Source: Flavobacteriaceae bacterium
GTDB taxonomy: Bacteria > Bacteroidota > Bacteroidia > Flavobacteriales > Flavobacteriaceae
Direction: 5' to 3'
Assembly (NCBI GenBank): GCA_003443635.1
Contig: CP031964.1
Coordinates: 2,574,321 to 2,638,320 of the forward strand
DNA: 64,000 nt
Each line of letters opens with the position of its first letter. The stretch's first letter is position 1. Position numbers and translations under genes: made by a program. Shown piece after piece: positions 27,276 to 39,317 of the stretch. The notes below the pieces were generated by a model. It searched no databases and had not been told where the DNA came from. It saw only the letters and a list, made by a program, of their open reading frames with translations.

Positions 27276-27359
27276 GGCATTTATATTGTATTTAAAAAAA
27301 CTATTATTTAAAGCTAATTTAAATTAGAATTATCACTGTAAATAGCGTTTAAGTAATAT

Positions 27360-28241
27360 TTAACTTTTAAACGTATTTAATTCTTTTATTATTTTATTTC
27401 TTAATGTAGCTGAAGCACTAACTAAGGGAAGTCTAACAATATTTTTACACAATCCTAACTCCTCAAATATGGTTTTAATACCTGCTGGGTTGCCTTCTTC
27501 AAAAATTAAATTAATACTATTCATTACCTTATAATGAATTTTGTATGCTTCTTTTCCTTTTCCTTCTAAACCTAAATTAATCATAGTAGAAAATTCTTTT
27601 GGCAACCCCTCTCCTATTACAGAAATTACTCCAGATCCTCCTGCTAATGTCATTGGTAATGCAATCATATCATCTCCTGAAATAATATGAAAACCTTCTG
27701 GTTTGTTCTTTATTAACTCCATAGCTTGTACAATATCTCCTGCAGCTTCTTTAATTGCTACAATATTATCAAAATCGTTAGCAAGTCTTATTGCTGTTTC
27801 TGGAAGAATATTACTAGATGTCCTACCTGGAACATTATATAAAATAATTGGCTTAGGAGATACTTGTGATATTGCTTTAAAATGTTGATAAATACCTTCT
27901 TGAGTAGGTTTATTATAATATGGAGAAACAGATAATACGGCATCAAAATCTGTTAAATCTGTATGCTGCATTAAACTTACAGCCTCAGCTGTATTATTAC
28001 TAGCAATACCTATCACTAATGGCAAACGCTTTGCATTAGTAGTGACTATCGTATTTATTACATCTTGTTTTTCTTGTTTTGATAAAGTAACACTTTCTGC
28101 TGTTGTTCCTAAAACAACTAAGTAATCGATATCATTATCTATATTATAATTAACTATATTTTTTAATGCATCATGATCAACACTAAAATCATCTTTAAAA
28201 GGAGTTACTAAAGCTACTCCTGTTCCTACTAATTTATTCAT
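27360..28241 (-). CDS. dapA: 4-hydroxy-tetrahydrodipicolinate synthase
   Basis: A 293-residue TIM-barrel enzyme that condenses pyruvate with aspartate semialdehyde, the first committed step to lysine and meso-diaminopimelate for peptidoglycan. Catalytic residues are in place: Lys164 (AIKEAAGD) for the Schiff base, Tyr135 (YNVPGR) with Arg140, and GTTAES near residue 45. It is 2 bp downstream of the DUF6913 gene. Another diaminopimelate gene, dapF, is at 45836-46615. Confidence 0.95.
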   Translation of the reverse strand: MNKLVGTGVALVTPFKDDFSVDHDALKNIVNYNIDNDIDYLVVLGTTAESVTLSKQEKQDVINTIVTTNAKRLPLVIGIASNNTAEAVSLMQHTDLTDFDAVLSVSPYYNKPTQEGIYQHFKAISQVSPKPIILYNVPGRTSSNILPETAIRLANDFDNIVAIKEAAGDIVQAMELIKNKPEGFHIISGDDMIALPMTLAGGSGVISVIGEGLPKEFSTMINLGLEGKGKEAYKIHYKVMNSINLIFEEGNPAGIKTIFEELGLCKNIVRLPLVSASATLRNKIIKELNTFKS

Positions 28242-28243
28242 TA

Positions 28244-28765
28244 TTATATTTTATTAAGTACTTTTAAATATTTAATAACCTCTGTTTTAAAAATTTCGAT
28301 ATCCTTGGATTTTACATCAATAATAAAATCATTAAGTCTTAAATTATTATTTGAAATTCCAATTTTAAAATTAGCTTTTGACGCTGCGCTAACAAGGTTT
28401 AATTCTAAATTGTCTTCATTATAATAACTTATTAAAGCATCATACTTTGTATTAATAAATTGCTCTAACTCTACATTATTAATTTTGCCATTCCATCCAA
28501 AATCTTTCGAAGAAAAACAAGAATCCCAAGAATTTACTATAGCTGATTTTTCATCAGAAATAAAAGTTATAGTTTTTATATGATTCTCTTTTACTTCAAT
28601 ATCTTTAAAAAAAGATTTAAATGCTTCTTTATCATGAAACTCATTAAAATTAAAAATAACCCCTATTGACTCTATAGGTTTATTATTTATTAATACCTCT
28701 CTAGAATCTAGTACTTTATTAATAAATTTAAGGTTAGATTTTTCTTTAAATCGTTTTAGAAACAT
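28244..28765 (-). CDS. DUF6913 family protein
   Basis: A 173-residue protein with no signal peptide or membrane helix. It appears to be a member of DUF6913, a small flavobacterial family of unknown function. Short conserved segments such as [12 protein letters not shown] and FGWNGKINN are visible. It precedes dapA by 2 bp, so the two are co-transcribed from the promoter at 28783-28790; a role in lysine or cell-wall metabolism is only suggested by this. Confidence 0.72.
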   Translation of the reverse strand: MFLKRFKEKSNLKFINKVLDSREVLINNKPIESIGVIFNFNEFHDKEAFKSFFKDIEVKENHIKTITFISDEKSAIVNSWDSCFSSKDFGWNGKINNVELEQFINTKYDALISYYNEDNLELNLVSAASKANFKIGISNNNLRLNDFIIDVKSKDIEIFKTEVIKYLKVLNKI

Positions 28766-28782
28766 TTTTTTATTATGTTTTG

Positions 28783-28790
28783 CAAAGGTA
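28783..28790 (-). promoter_or_regulatory. Bacteroidota -7 box of the DUF6913-dapA operon
   Basis: Reverse-strand TACCTTTG fits TAnnTTTG, 17 nt before the ATG at 28765. Confidence 0.55.
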
Positions 28791-28935
28791 CTAAAGAACT
28801 TAAATAAATTACACTTGTGTAGTTAAGTTATTAAGTGAATTACAACTATCTAATATTTGTATATTATCTAACAGTAAGGATTAAGAAAAATTGCTAAGAA
28901 TTGAATTAAAAAAGAGTAGAGATATTCTATTTAGT

Positions 28936-29718
28936 TTAAACCTCAAGTTGGTTTACATTTGCACTTTCTATTACTTTTTCTTCTCCAACACCACTTAAAT
29001 TAGCTTGAATATGAAAAAACAAAAAGGCAATAATTAATAAGACAGAATATATCACGCTTAGCATCTCCATGTCAACAACATAAAAATATGCTATTTGTAT
29101 AACTTCAGAAAAAACGATACACAAAGATCCCAACAATAAATTCATAGCCTTCTTAGAATCTTTATACATATAATTCATTAATGCAACAGTTAAAAGTAGC
29201 ATTGTTATTATATTATATGAAAACTCCATTAAATGAGTACCGAAATCAGAAAAATAACCGCTTTTTAATGTAACATCAGAGACCAACATAACACAATACA
29301 CATCAAGAGCTAATAAAACTATTAAATATGTAATATATTTATTGATTATCAATTTAACGTTCATATACTTAAGTATCTCAAACATTAAAAATATATAAGC
29401 AACTATATAAAATGTATTTAGTACGTAATAAAGAATATTATCTAGTAGGATATTGGGTTTAAGTAGTTCTAACGAAATAAAGTCAAAAATTTGCGGTATC
29501 GAATATAGAATCAAAAAGATTAAGAAACATTTACTCTTTTGTTTAACTGATTTATAATACAATAAGATTAGCATTGGTAATAAAAGCATTTTAACTATAC
29601 CTGATGCTAAGGATGCATTAAACACCTCAAAAGCAACGAATAGAGTCGCTAGTATTATTAATAATGTTGATATTACCTTTGTTTTACTCAAACGATTAGT
29701 TTTTAATCGCTCAAACAT
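28936..29718 (-). CDS. Multi-pass membrane protein, unknown function
   Basis: A 260-residue protein of about eight hydrophobic helices (for example VISTLLIILATLFVAFEVF, MLLLPMLILLYY, YVLNTFYIVAYIFLMFEIL, LIVLLALDVYCVMLV, NIITMLLLTVALMNYMY, VIYSVLLIIAFLFF). The topology reminds me of YhhN/lysoplasmalogenase proteins but I cannot confirm it. An ATG 54 bp upstream (29772) would add an N-terminus with a repeated FIDKV; I prefer 29718 because the repeats look like DNA direct repeats and no family N-terminus is recognised there. It lies downstream of ligA, 7 bp away by the longer start. Confidence 0.72.
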   Translation of the reverse strand: MFERLKTNRLSKTKVISTLLIILATLFVAFEVFNASLASGIVKMLLLPMLILLYYKSVKQKSKCFLIFLILYSIPQIFDFISLELLKPNILLDNILYYVLNTFYIVAYIFLMFEILKYMNVKLIINKYITYLIVLLALDVYCVMLVSDVTLKSGYFSDFGTHLMEFSYNIITMLLLTVALMNYMYKDSKKAMNLLLGSLCIVFSEVIQIAYFYVVDMEMLSVIYSVLLIIAFLFFHIQANLSGVGEEKVIESANVNQLEV

Positions 29719-29729
29719 AGAAAAATAAT

Positions 29730-29763
29730 TCACTTTATCGATAAAAAAAATCACTTTATCGAT
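29730..29763. repeat. 13-bp direct repeat, two copies 21 bp apart
   Basis: TCACTTTATCGAT occurs at 29730-29742 and again at 29751-29763, exactly 21 bp apart or two helical turns. On the reverse strand it reads ATCGATAAAGTGA, just upstream of the likely start of the membrane protein gene. Such spacing is typical of operator half-sites, but it could also be a chance repeat that encodes the FIDKV repeat in the alternative longer protein. Confidence 0.5.
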
Positions 29764-29778
29764 GAAATACATATTTTT

Positions 29779-31803
<2,025 letters not shown>

Positions 31804-31831
31804 TTATATTTAAAGCATCTAATATAGTAAA

Positions 31832-34117
31832 ATGCAATTCAAGAAAATAGCTCTCTTTTTAGTTTTTATAAGTTTTTTATCAAGTTGTAATGACACCAAA
31901 AACAATGCAGTTATTCCTCAAATTATTCCAATCCCGTCTTCACAAATTCTTTTAAAAGGTGTCTTTAATTTAAATAATTCTACAAGTTTAATTTACGAAG
32001 AAGAGTTTAAAGTTGCAGCCCATTTTCTAAAAGAGTTTGTAGAGAATGGAAGCTCTATAAAGCTAAGTACTAGACCTTCTAAACACACTATTTCGTTTAT
32101 AAAAGATAATTCTATTGTTAACGAAGAAGGCTATATACTTGATATCTCTACGAATATTGTTAACATTAAAGCGAGTACACCAAAAGGAGCTTTTTATGCT
32201 GTACAAAGTTTAAGACAATTATTACCTCCTACATTTGAAAATAACAGCTATAAAAATAAATCTGTATCCATTCAAGCATTAAAAATTAAAGATAATCCTC
32301 AATTTAGGTATAGAGGAATGCATTTAGATGTTGGCAGGCATTTCTTTTCTGTAGATTTCATAAAGAAATACATTGACGCATTGGCCTTATTAAAAATGAA
32401 CACGTTTCATTGGCATCTAACGGAAGATCAAGGATGGCGTATTGAAATAAAAAAATACCCCAAACTTACTGAGATTGGTGCCTATAGAAATGAAACACTT
32501 ATAGGCCATTACAATGATCAGCCACAGCAGTTTGATGGTAAACGTTACGGGGGTTATTACACACAGGAGCAAATTAAAACTATCGTAGCATATGCTAAAA
32601 ATAAAAATGTAACGATTATCCCTGAGATAGAATTACCTGGGCATTCTCAAGCGGCGATTGCAGCTTACCCAGAGTTAGGGTGCACAGATCAAAAAGTAGA
32701 AGTAGCAACTAAATGGGGTGTTTTTGAGAATTTATATTGCCCCAAAGAGAGTACTTTTAAGTTCTTAGAAAATGTTTTAGATGAAGTTATTCAACTCTTC
32801 CCGAGTAAGTATATTCATATTGGTGGTGATGAAGCTCCAAAAACACAATGGGAACATTCTAAATTCTGTCAAGACTTCATAAAATCTAAAGGCTTAAAAG
32901 ATGAACATGAACTTCAAAGTTATTTTATAGCGCGAATAGAACGTTATCTCAACAGTAAAGGCAAACAAATTATTGGCTGGGATGAGATTTTAGAAGGTGG
33001 TTTAGCTCCCAATGCCACAGTAATGTCGTGGCGAGGTGTTAACGGGGCTGTTGAGGCTGCAAAAGCACATCACGATGTAATATTAACCCCTACTTCGCAT
33101 ACTTATTTTGATTATTATCAATCTGATAATAATGATGAACCTTTAGCTATCGGTGGTTTTTTACCATTAAAAAAAGTGTACAATTTTAATCCAATTCCCG
33201 AAGCTTTAACTTTTGAAGAGTCAAAATATGTTTTAGGAGCTCAAGGTAATGTCTGGACGGAATATATGCCTACTCAAAAACATGTAGAATATATGGCATT
33301 TCCAAGAATACTTGCTTTAAGTGAAGTAGTTTGGTCTTTAAATAAGAATAAAAATTATTTAGATTTTGCTAGTCGTGTAGAAAATTTCAATAACCGGCTA
33401 GATGCACTTGATATTAATTATGCAAATCATTTGTACGAAATTGATGGAAAGCTTTTAAATAATAATCATATTTCATATCAACTTAATACAATATTACCAG
33501 GAAAAGATATTAAGTATACGATAGATGGATCTAAACCAACAATTAATTCTGAAGTTTATACAGAAGCGATTCCAATAACAAAAAGTGTTAATATTAATGC
33601 TGCTGTATTTAATAAAAAAATGCAAATAGGTCGCTTATTTACAGAACACATTAATTATCATAAAGCTGTTGGGGGAAAAGTTATCTTAAACGTAAATCCA
33701 AATGCAGCTTACAATGCAGGCGGAATAAAAGCATTAATAAATGGTATTAATGGAAATAACAAACGTTACGGTGATAAAGAATGGTTAGGATTTTGGGGTG
33801 ACGATGTAGAGATTATTATTGATTTAGGTAAAGAAACAGAAGTCAATTCTATTGCAACTCGTTTTTATAATGCTAATGGACAATGGATTTATGCACCTAA
33901 GCATATAAAAATTGGCTTTAGTTTAGATGGAAACATGAACAATTTCAATATCAGCTCTTCTGCAGAAATCACTATTTCAAGTTTTAAAACTGAGTTTAAT
34001 TCAATCAAGGCAAGATATATTAAATTGGAAATTCCTAATTATGGAGTTATTCCAAAAGATCTTCAAGGTGCAGGCAATAAAGCTTGGACATTTATTGATG
34101 AAATCGTTATAAATTAA
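31832..34117 (+). CDS. GH20 beta-N-acetylhexosaminidase, lipoprotein
   Basis: A 761-residue lipoprotein with lipobox Cys19 (ISFLSSC). Residues about 28-150 are the GH20 N-terminal domain; 155-500 form the catalytic barrel with YRGMHLDVGRHFF, FHWHLTEDQGWR and HIGGDEAPKTQW, where Asp333-Glu334 are the substrate-assisted catalytic pair. Residues 530-605 look like a chitobiase C-terminal (YTIDGSKPT) domain and the last 150 like a discoidin (F5/8 type C) domain. It removes terminal GlcNAc or GalNAc from glycans or chitin oligomers at the cell surface or periplasm. cutC follows 3 bp later. Confidence 0.94.
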   Translation: MQFKKIALFLVFISFLSSCNDTKNNAVIPQIIPIPSSQILLKGVFNLNNSTSLIYEEEFKVAAHFLKEFVENGSSIKLSTRPSKHTISFIKDNSIVNEEGYILDISTNIVNIKASTPKGAFYAVQSLRQLLPPTFENNSYKNKSVSIQALKIKDNPQFRYRGMHLDVGRHFFSVDFIKKYIDALALLKMNTFHWHLTEDQGWRIEIKKYPKLTEIGAYRNETLIGHYNDQPQQFDGKRYGGYYTQEQIKTIVAYAKNKNVTIIPEIELPGHSQAAIAAYPELGCTDQKVEVATKWGVFENLYCPKESTFKFLENVLDEVIQLFPSKYIHIGGDEAPKTQWEHSKFCQDFIKSKGLKDEHELQSYFIARIERYLNSKGKQIIGWDEILEGGLAPNATVMSWRGVNGAVEAAKAHHDVILTPTSHTYFDYYQSDNNDEPLAIGGFLPLKKVYNFNPIPEALTFEESKYVLGAQGNVWTEYMPTQKHVEYMAFPRILALSEVVWSLNKNKNYLDFASRVENFNNRLDALDINYANHLYEIDGKLLNNNHISYQLNTILPGKDIKYTIDGSKPTINSEVYTEAIPITKSVNINAAVFNKKMQIGRLFTEHINYHKAVGGKVILNVNPNAAYNAGGIKALINGINGNNKRYGDKEWLGFWGDDVEIIIDLGKETEVNSIATRFYNANGQWIYAPKHIKIGFSLDGNMNNFNISSSAEITISSFKTEFNSIKARYIKLEIPNYGVIPKDLQGAGNKAWTFIDEIVIN

Positions 34118-34120
34118 ATT

Positions 34121-34846
34121 ATGATCTTAGAAGTTTGTGCAAACTCTTATCAATCTGCTATGAATGCTCAAAATGCAAGAGCACATCGTATTGAACTCTG
34201 CTCTGAATTAGCTTTAGGAGGTATTACTCCTTCTTACGGATTATTAAAGCAGGTGATAAAAAATATTAAAATTCCAGTTTTTGTACTAATAAGGCCTCGC
34301 AGTGGCAATTTCACTTATTCAGATATAGAGTTTGAAATTATGAAAGAGAACATTAAGTTTAGTAAAAGTTTAGGCTGTGCAGGGATTGTTTCTGGTATTT
34401 TAAATGTTGATAACACCATTGACATAAAACGTACTCAAGAATTAATTGAGCTATCTAAACCGTTATCTTTCACTTTTCATCGTGCTTTTGACAGAGTATC
34501 AAATCCATTTAAAGCACTACAGCAATTAATTAATTTAGGAGCTGATAGAATCTTAAGTTCAGGGCAATCAAATTCGGCTAGAGATGGTATTGGGCTTTTA
34601 AAGGATTTAAATATTGAAGCTAATTCTAGGCTAATTATAATTCCTGGAGGTGGAATAAATTCAGAAAATATATCGTTATTTAAAATTACGGGGTTTAATG
34701 AAGTTCATTGCTCTGCAACAACTATAAAATCAGTTATTGAATCACCTAAAATCTCTATGAATAGTGTTAAGTTTTTTGACGAAACAATAGAAGTGGTTTC
34801 CGATGTAGACAAGATTAAAGATCTTATAAAGAAAGTTAAAGATTAA
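34121..34846 (+). CDS. cutC: Copper homeostasis CutC family protein
   Basis: A 241-residue TIM-barrel protein of the CutC family (EVCANSYQSAMNAQNARAHRIELC at the start; VFVLIRPRSGNF near residue 48; TFHRAFDR near residue 123; IIPGGGIN). The link with copper tolerance in E. coli is disputed and the reaction is unknown. It is 3 bp after the hexosaminidase gene and is likely co-transcribed with it, which hints at a role in carbohydrate metabolism. Its stop codon overlaps the convergent LOG gene. Confidence 0.88.
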   Translation: MILEVCANSYQSAMNAQNARAHRIELCSELALGGITPSYGLLKQVIKNIKIPVFVLIRPRSGNFTYSDIEFEIMKENIKFSKSLGCAGIVSGILNVDNTIDIKRTQELIELSKPLSFTFHRAFDRVSNPFKALQQLINLGADRILSSGQSNSARDGIGLLKDLNIEANSRLIIIPGGGINSENISLFKITGFNEVHCSATTIKSVIESPKISMNSVKFFDETIEVVSDVDKIKDLIKKVKD

Positions 34847-35433
34847 GTTCTATCATTTTTTAACCACCTAGCTAGCACTGGGGATTTAAAATCTCTCATT
34901 CTTTGGAGAAGAGTTTCAATATTGTTTTCGACAAGTAATAAATTTAAATGTTCCATTTTCAAGAATCCCTTAACTACCATTTGCTCTAACATCTTAATCA
35001 AATCATCATAAAAACCATTAATATTCAATAACCCTATAGGCTTTTGATGTAATCCCAATTGAGACCAAGTAATAATTTCGAATAACTCTTCAAACGTACC
35101 ATAACCACCAGGAAGTGTAATAAACCCATCTGATAAATCATGCATTTTTAATTTTCTCTCATGCATGTTTGTAGTTGTAATAAGTTCACTCAAACCTAAA
35201 TGAACCACTTCTTTTAATTTTAAAAACTCAGGAATCACACCAATTACTTTTCCGTGATGAGATAGAGTTGTTTCTGCAACAATTCCCATAACTCCTATCT
35301 TTGCTGCACCATATACCAAAGTAATATTTTCTTCGGCTAATATTTTCCCTAATTGTTTAGCTTCAGAAAGAATTTTAGCATCATTACCTTCCCTACTACC
35401 ACAAAACAAAGTAATTGATTTTAATTTGTTCAT
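34843..35433 (-). CDS. LOG family protein (TIGR00730)
   Basis: A 196-residue Rossmann-fold protein of the lonely-guy family. The signature PGGYGTFEELFE near residue 109 binds the nucleotide phosphate, and FCGSREGND and VYGAAKIGVMGIVAE lie before it. Plant homologues release cytokinin bases from cytokinin monophosphates, and bacterial ones act on AMP or related nucleotides; the bacterial substrate here is not proven. It overlaps prmC by 4 bp and ends on cutC's stop codon from the other strand. Confidence 0.9.
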   Translation of the reverse strand: MNKLKSITLFCGSREGNDAKILSEAKQLGKILAEENITLVYGAAKIGVMGIVAETTLSHHGKVIGVIPEFLKLKEVVHLGLSELITTTNMHERKLKMHDLSDGFITLPGGYGTFEELFEIITWSQLGLHQKPIGLLNINGFYDDLIKMLEQMVVKGFLKMEHLNLLLVENNIETLLQRMRDFKSPVLARWLKNDRT

Positions 35434-36284
35434 AATTTCATCGCTTTAATCATTCTATCTTTTCCAAAAAAATCTTGCTTTAATTCAATATTTAAAAACC
35501 CTTCATTTTCTAATAATTGAATCATTTCTCCTCCTAGATATTCATTAATTTCAAAATATAAGGAGCCTCCTAAATTTAGTGATTTTTTAGCAAACTGGCT
35601 AATTTTGCGATAAAACAATAAAGGATCATTATCAGGTACAAACAGGGCTAAGTGAGGTTCGTTATCTAAAACATTAGGTAGCATTTTTGTTTTTTCTAAA
35701 TCACGAACATAAGGCGGGTTAGATACAATTATATCAAAGTTTCCGTTTAAATTACCCGTTTGTTTTAAAATATTTACTTCAATAAACTCAACCTCTGCTT
35801 TATTAATATCAGCATTAGTTTGAGCTATTTTCAATGCTTCTGCACTTACATCTACACCAGCAAATTTACCATTATGTATTGTTTTAGCTAAAGCAATAAT
35901 AATACAGCCACTACCAGTTCCAATATCCAATATTTTCTTTTCTGAAGTATTATTTTTTAAATCGCTTACAATCCAATCGACCAACTCTTCAGTTTCTGGT
36001 CTAGGAATTAGTGTATTTAGATTTACTTTAAATGGTAAACCATAAAACTCCGTTTCGCCTATGATATATTGTATGGGTTCATTAACTAATAATCTATCAA
36101 CAGCTTGGCTGAACTGAAATTGCTCTTTTTCAATAATTATTTTATCAAAATTTAAAGGAACATCTATTTTATTTAACTTCAAATAATGCTTAGTAAGCAT
36201 ATAAAAAAATGAATTAGCCTCCTCTTGAGAGTAGTTTTTAGATAACGAACTTAAAATATGTGTTCTTAATTGTTTTAATATCAC
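35430..36284 (-). CDS. prmC: Peptide chain release factor N5-glutamine methyltransferase PrmC
   Basis: A 284-residue methyltransferase that modifies the GGQ glutamine of release factors RF1 and RF2. The N-terminal helical region (about 1-80) is followed by the SAM motif ILDIGTGSGCIIIALA and the catalytic NPPY motif (189-192). Start chosen at GTG 36284: its G is shared with the TAG stop of the upstream GNAT gene (TAGTG overlap), and it gives an N-terminus in line with the family. An ATG at 36305 would add seven residues and overlap the upstream gene by 22 bp. Confidence 0.92.
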   Translation of the reverse strand: MILKQLRTHILSSLSKNYSQEEANSFFYMLTKHYLKLNKIDVPLNFDKIIIEKEQFQFSQAVDRLLVNEPIQYIIGETEFYGLPFKVNLNTLIPRPETEELVDWIVSDLKNNTSEKKILDIGTGSGCIIIALAKTIHNGKFAGVDVSAEALKIAQTNADINKAEVEFIEVNILKQTGNLNGNFDIIVSNPPYVRDLEKTKMLPNVLDNEPHLALFVPDNDPLLFYRKISQFAKKSLNLGGSLYFEINEYLGGEMIQLLENEGFLNIELKQDFFGKDRMIKAMKL

Positions 36285-36775
36285 TATAAATCTTTTAGCA
36301 TCCAAATATTACAAGAATGATGTCCAGTATTTCCTAATGGTTCTGTTAAATGTTTAAATCCAATTTTTTCATAAAGCGAAATCGCAGTCGTTAATTGTTG
36401 TCCTGATTCTAAATAACATTTCTCATACCCCATTTCCCTCGCTATATTAAGGCATTTTTCTAGTATTACCTTACCATATCCTTTACCTCTTAATTCTGGT
36501 AAAAAATACATTTTCTGTAATTCACAAATATCGCCATCACCACCTAATAAAGGTTTTATTCCCCCTCCTCCAACAATTTTATAATCCATTTCTATAACAT
36601 AAAATACTTCTCTATTTCCTTGATAAAAGTCAAATAAATTTAACATCTCTTCATCTTCAAAAGTAGAATTCACTAAAGAAATTTCAAATTCAATAAAAAT
36701 AGATCGAATAAGCGTTTCCAATATAGCATTATCTTGAGGTTGAATTTCCCTAATTATTATATTGTTGATACTCAT
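36284..36775 (-). CDS. GNAT family N-acetyltransferase
   Basis: A 163-residue acetyltransferase. The core has the acetyl-CoA binding motif LPELRGKGYGKVILEKCL near residue 93, preceded by ELQKMYFL and followed by YEKIGFKHL. The acceptor is unknown. It is upstream of prmC with a one-base overlap of its stop codon and the likely GTG start there, suggesting coupled translation. It is divergent from ribD, 22 bp away. Confidence 0.87.
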   Translation of the reverse strand: MSINNIIIREIQPQDNAILETLIRSIFIEFEISLVNSTFEDEEMLNLFDFYQGNREVFYVIEMDYKIVGGGGIKPLLGGDGDICELQKMYFLPELRGKGYGKVILEKCLNIAREMGYEKCYLESGQQLTTAISLYEKIGFKHLTEPLGNTGHHSCNIWMLKDL

Positions 36776-36797
36776 TTAATATCTTATTTTTACGCCT

Positions 36798-37808
36798 GTG
36801 AAGATACAGGAAAAATACATAAAACGTTGTATTGAAATTGCTAAAAACGGGTTAGGATCTACAGCACCAAATCCAATGGTTGGTAGCGTTATCGTTTACA
36901 AAGATGTCATTATTGGAGAAGGGTATACAAGCTCATATGGAGGTAATCATGCTGAAGTAAATGCGATAGAATCTGTTATCGATAAATCGTTATTATCTAA
37001 GGCAACTTTGTATGTCACTTTAGAGCCTTGCTCACATTTTGGAAAAACACCTCCTTGTAGTGATTTAATTATCAGATACAAGATTCCTAACATTGTTATT
37101 GGTACTATCGACACTCATTCTAAAGTAGCAGGAAAAGGTATTGAAAAATTAAAAGCTTCTGGTTGTAATGTTACTGTAGGTATCCTAGAAAACGAATGTA
37201 AAATGCACCATAAACGCTTTTTCACATATCACAATAATAAACGTCCTTATATTATATTAAAATGGGCAGAAACTAGTAATGGCTTTATTTCTCCAAATCA
37301 AAGAGATACAAACCAACCTGTTTGGATCACCAATACAACCTCTAGGCAACTTGTCCATAAATGGAGATCGGAAGAGCAAGCTATATTGGTAGGTACTAAT
37401 ACAGTTTTACATGATAACCCCAGTTTAACGACTAGAGGTTGGAGTGGCAACAACCCAATACGTATAGTAATTGATAGAGAAAACAAATTATCAAAAAAAC
37501 ATAACATTTTTGATGCAGCCGCTAGAACAATTGTTATCTCTGAAAAGAATTCAAATTTTAAAACAGATTTAGCAAAACAGATTTGTGACATTTTATTTGA
37601 AAATGAGATTAATTCTATTATAATTGAAGGCGGTTCAAAAACACTTCAAACTTTTATTAATGAAAATCTCTGGGATGAGGCGAGAGTATTTATAGGTTCG
37701 AATACATTTAAAAAAGGGATAAACGCTCCTCAGTTAAAAGGGAAATTAATTTCTGAACAAAATATTGATGGTGATTTGCTTAAAACATTCAACAACATAG
37801 CTGGTTAA
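36798..37808 (+). CDS. ribD: Riboflavin biosynthesis deaminase/reductase RibD
   Basis: A 336-residue two-domain enzyme of riboflavin synthesis. The N-terminal deaminase (about 1-140) binds zinc with HAEVNAIE and PCSHFGKTPPC; the C-terminal reductase (about 145-336) begins RPYIILKWAETSNGFIS and ends SIIIEGGSKTLQTFI. The start is GTG (36798), since it precedes the conserved YIKRCIEIAKNGLG with no ATG nearby. The other rib genes are not in this window. Confidence 0.93.
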   Translation: MKIQEKYIKRCIEIAKNGLGSTAPNPMVGSVIVYKDVIIGEGYTSSYGGNHAEVNAIESVIDKSLLSKATLYVTLEPCSHFGKTPPCSDLIIRYKIPNIVIGTIDTHSKVAGKGIEKLKASGCNVTVGILENECKMHHKRFFTYHNNKRPYIILKWAETSNGFISPNQRDTNQPVWITNTTSRQLVHKWRSEEQAILVGTNTVLHDNPSLTTRGWSGNNPIRIVIDRENKLSKKHNIFDAAARTIVISEKNSNFKTDLAKQICDILFENEINSIIIEGGSKTLQTFINENLWDEARVFIGSNTFKKGINAPQLKGKLISEQNIDGDLLKTFNNIAG

Positions 37809-37835
37809 GAAATCCTGCTTTTACGAAAAACATAT

Positions 37836-38453
37836 ATGATAAAAACAATTGTATTTGATTTTGGAGATGTCTTTATTAATTTAGATAAAGCAGCTACAGT
37901 AAAAGAAATTAATCGTTATTTCGGTTCATTTACTATCGATTATCAATTAGTAGAAATCAATAATGCCTATGAAACAGGAAATGTCACTTCTGAAGATTTT
38001 ATTAAATTCTATTCAGATTATTTTAAAACAGATAATTCTCAAGTTTTAATTGAAGCTTGGAATGCTATCATTTTAGATTTTCCCGAGTACCGCTTAAAAT
38101 TTATAGAAGCATTATCTAAATCAAAAAATTATAAACTTATTCTTTTAAGTAACACTAATGCACTGCATATAGAACGTGTAATTAAAAATATGGAGCCTGC
38201 CAGATATACTCGTTTTAAAAACTGTTTTGATGCGTTTTACTTGTCTCATGAGATTCATTTAAGAAAACCAAATAATAACGTATATGAATTTGTGTTAAAT
38301 GAAAATAAATTGATTGCAAATGAAACTTTATTTATAGATGATACAATAGAAAATACAAAAGCTGCATCACAGTTAGAAATTTATACTTGGACACTTCACC
38401 CTGATACAGATGATATTATAAATTTATTTACAGCTAAAGCAGAGTTATTTTGA
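37836..38453 (+). CDS. HAD family (subfamily IA-like) hydrolase
   Basis: A 205-residue HAD superfamily hydrolase, probably a small-molecule phosphatase. Motif I is FDFGDVFINLD near residue 8, motif II LLSNTNALH near residue 106, motif III near LRKPNNNVYEF and motif IV FIDDTIENTKAA near residue 166. An alpha-helical cap domain sits between motifs I and II. The substrate is unknown. Its stop overlaps the ATG of the next gene by 4 bp. Confidence 0.88.
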   Translation: MIKTIVFDFGDVFINLDKAATVKEINRYFGSFTIDYQLVEINNAYETGNVTSEDFIKFYSDYFKTDNSQVLIEAWNAIILDFPEYRLKFIEALSKSKNYKLILLSNTNALHIERVIKNMEPARYTRFKNCFDAFYLSHEIHLRKPNNNVYEFVLNENKLIANETLFIDDTIENTKAASQLEIYTWTLHPDTDDIINLFTAKAELF

Positions 38454-39316
38454 TGTATTTATTACTTAGCGTCTCGGCATCTACACTTTTATTTGTCATT
38501 TTTAAACTATTTGAAAAATATAAAGTTAACACGCTTCAAGCCATTGTTGTCAACTATATTACGGCATGTATCACTGGTATTTTAAGTTATAATTCTCCAA
38601 TACATATTAATGAGATCATAAGTTCAAAATGGTTTTATGGCGCTTTAATTCTGGGGTTTTTATTTATTTCGGTATTTAATTTAATGGCACTTACAGCTCA
38701 GCGTAACGGATTGTCCGTAGCTTCTGTTGCCAGTAAAATGAGTGTTATCATTCCTGTAATTTTTGGAATTTATATCTATAAAGAAAGTATTGGTATGCAA
38801 AAAATAACAGGTATTATCATTGCTTTAATAGCTGTTTATCTTACTTCTGTGAAATCTCAAAAATCCTCTAAAGGATTAAATAAAAGCTTATTATTTCCTT
38901 TTTTATTATTTTTTGGATCTGGAGTTATTGATGCCTCCATTAAATATTTAGAAACAACATATGTGTCAAAAAATGGTATTCCAATATTTTCTGCTACTAT
39001 TTTTAGTTTTGCAGCTACAATTGGGGTGGTTGTATTGTTTATAAAGGCAATAAAAGGGCAATTTAAATTCAATTATAAAAGCATACTTGGAGGTATCTTA
39101 TTAGGAATCGTAAATTACTATTCCATTTACTTCTTATTAAAAGCTCTTCAGTATAAAAATCTAGAAAGTTCTACATTATTTACCGTAAATAATGTAGCTA
39201 TTGTAATGGTATCTACTTTAATTGGACTGCTACTTTTTAAGGAAAAAATATCTAAAATTAATTGGTTAGGAATTTTATTGGCTATCATTTCTATAATTAT
39301 GGTTACTTTGTCATAA
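38450..39316 (+). CDS. EamA/DMT family transporter
   Basis: A 288-residue membrane protein of ten hydrophobic helices in two repeats of five, the drug/metabolite transporter fold. The second helix set ends with a glutamate- and lysine-flanked helix (VSTLIGLLLFKEKISKINWLGILLAIISIIMVTLS), as in the EamA family. It is translationally coupled to the HAD gene (4-bp overlap) and is followed by yigZ after 1 bp. The transported compound is unknown. Confidence 0.86.
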   Translation: MMYLLLSVSASTLLFVIFKLFEKYKVNTLQAIVVNYITACITGILSYNSPIHINEIISSKWFYGALILGFLFISVFNLMALTAQRNGLSVASVASKMSVIIPVIFGIYIYKESIGMQKITGIIIALIAVYLTSVKSQKSSKGLNKSLLFPFLLFFGSGVIDASIKYLETTYVSKNGIPIFSATIFSFAATIGVVVLFIKAIKGQFKFNYKSILGGILLGIVNYYSIYFLLKALQYKNLESSTLFTVNNVAIVMVSTLIGLLLFKEKISKINWLGILLAIISIIMVTLS

Positions 39317-39317
39317 A

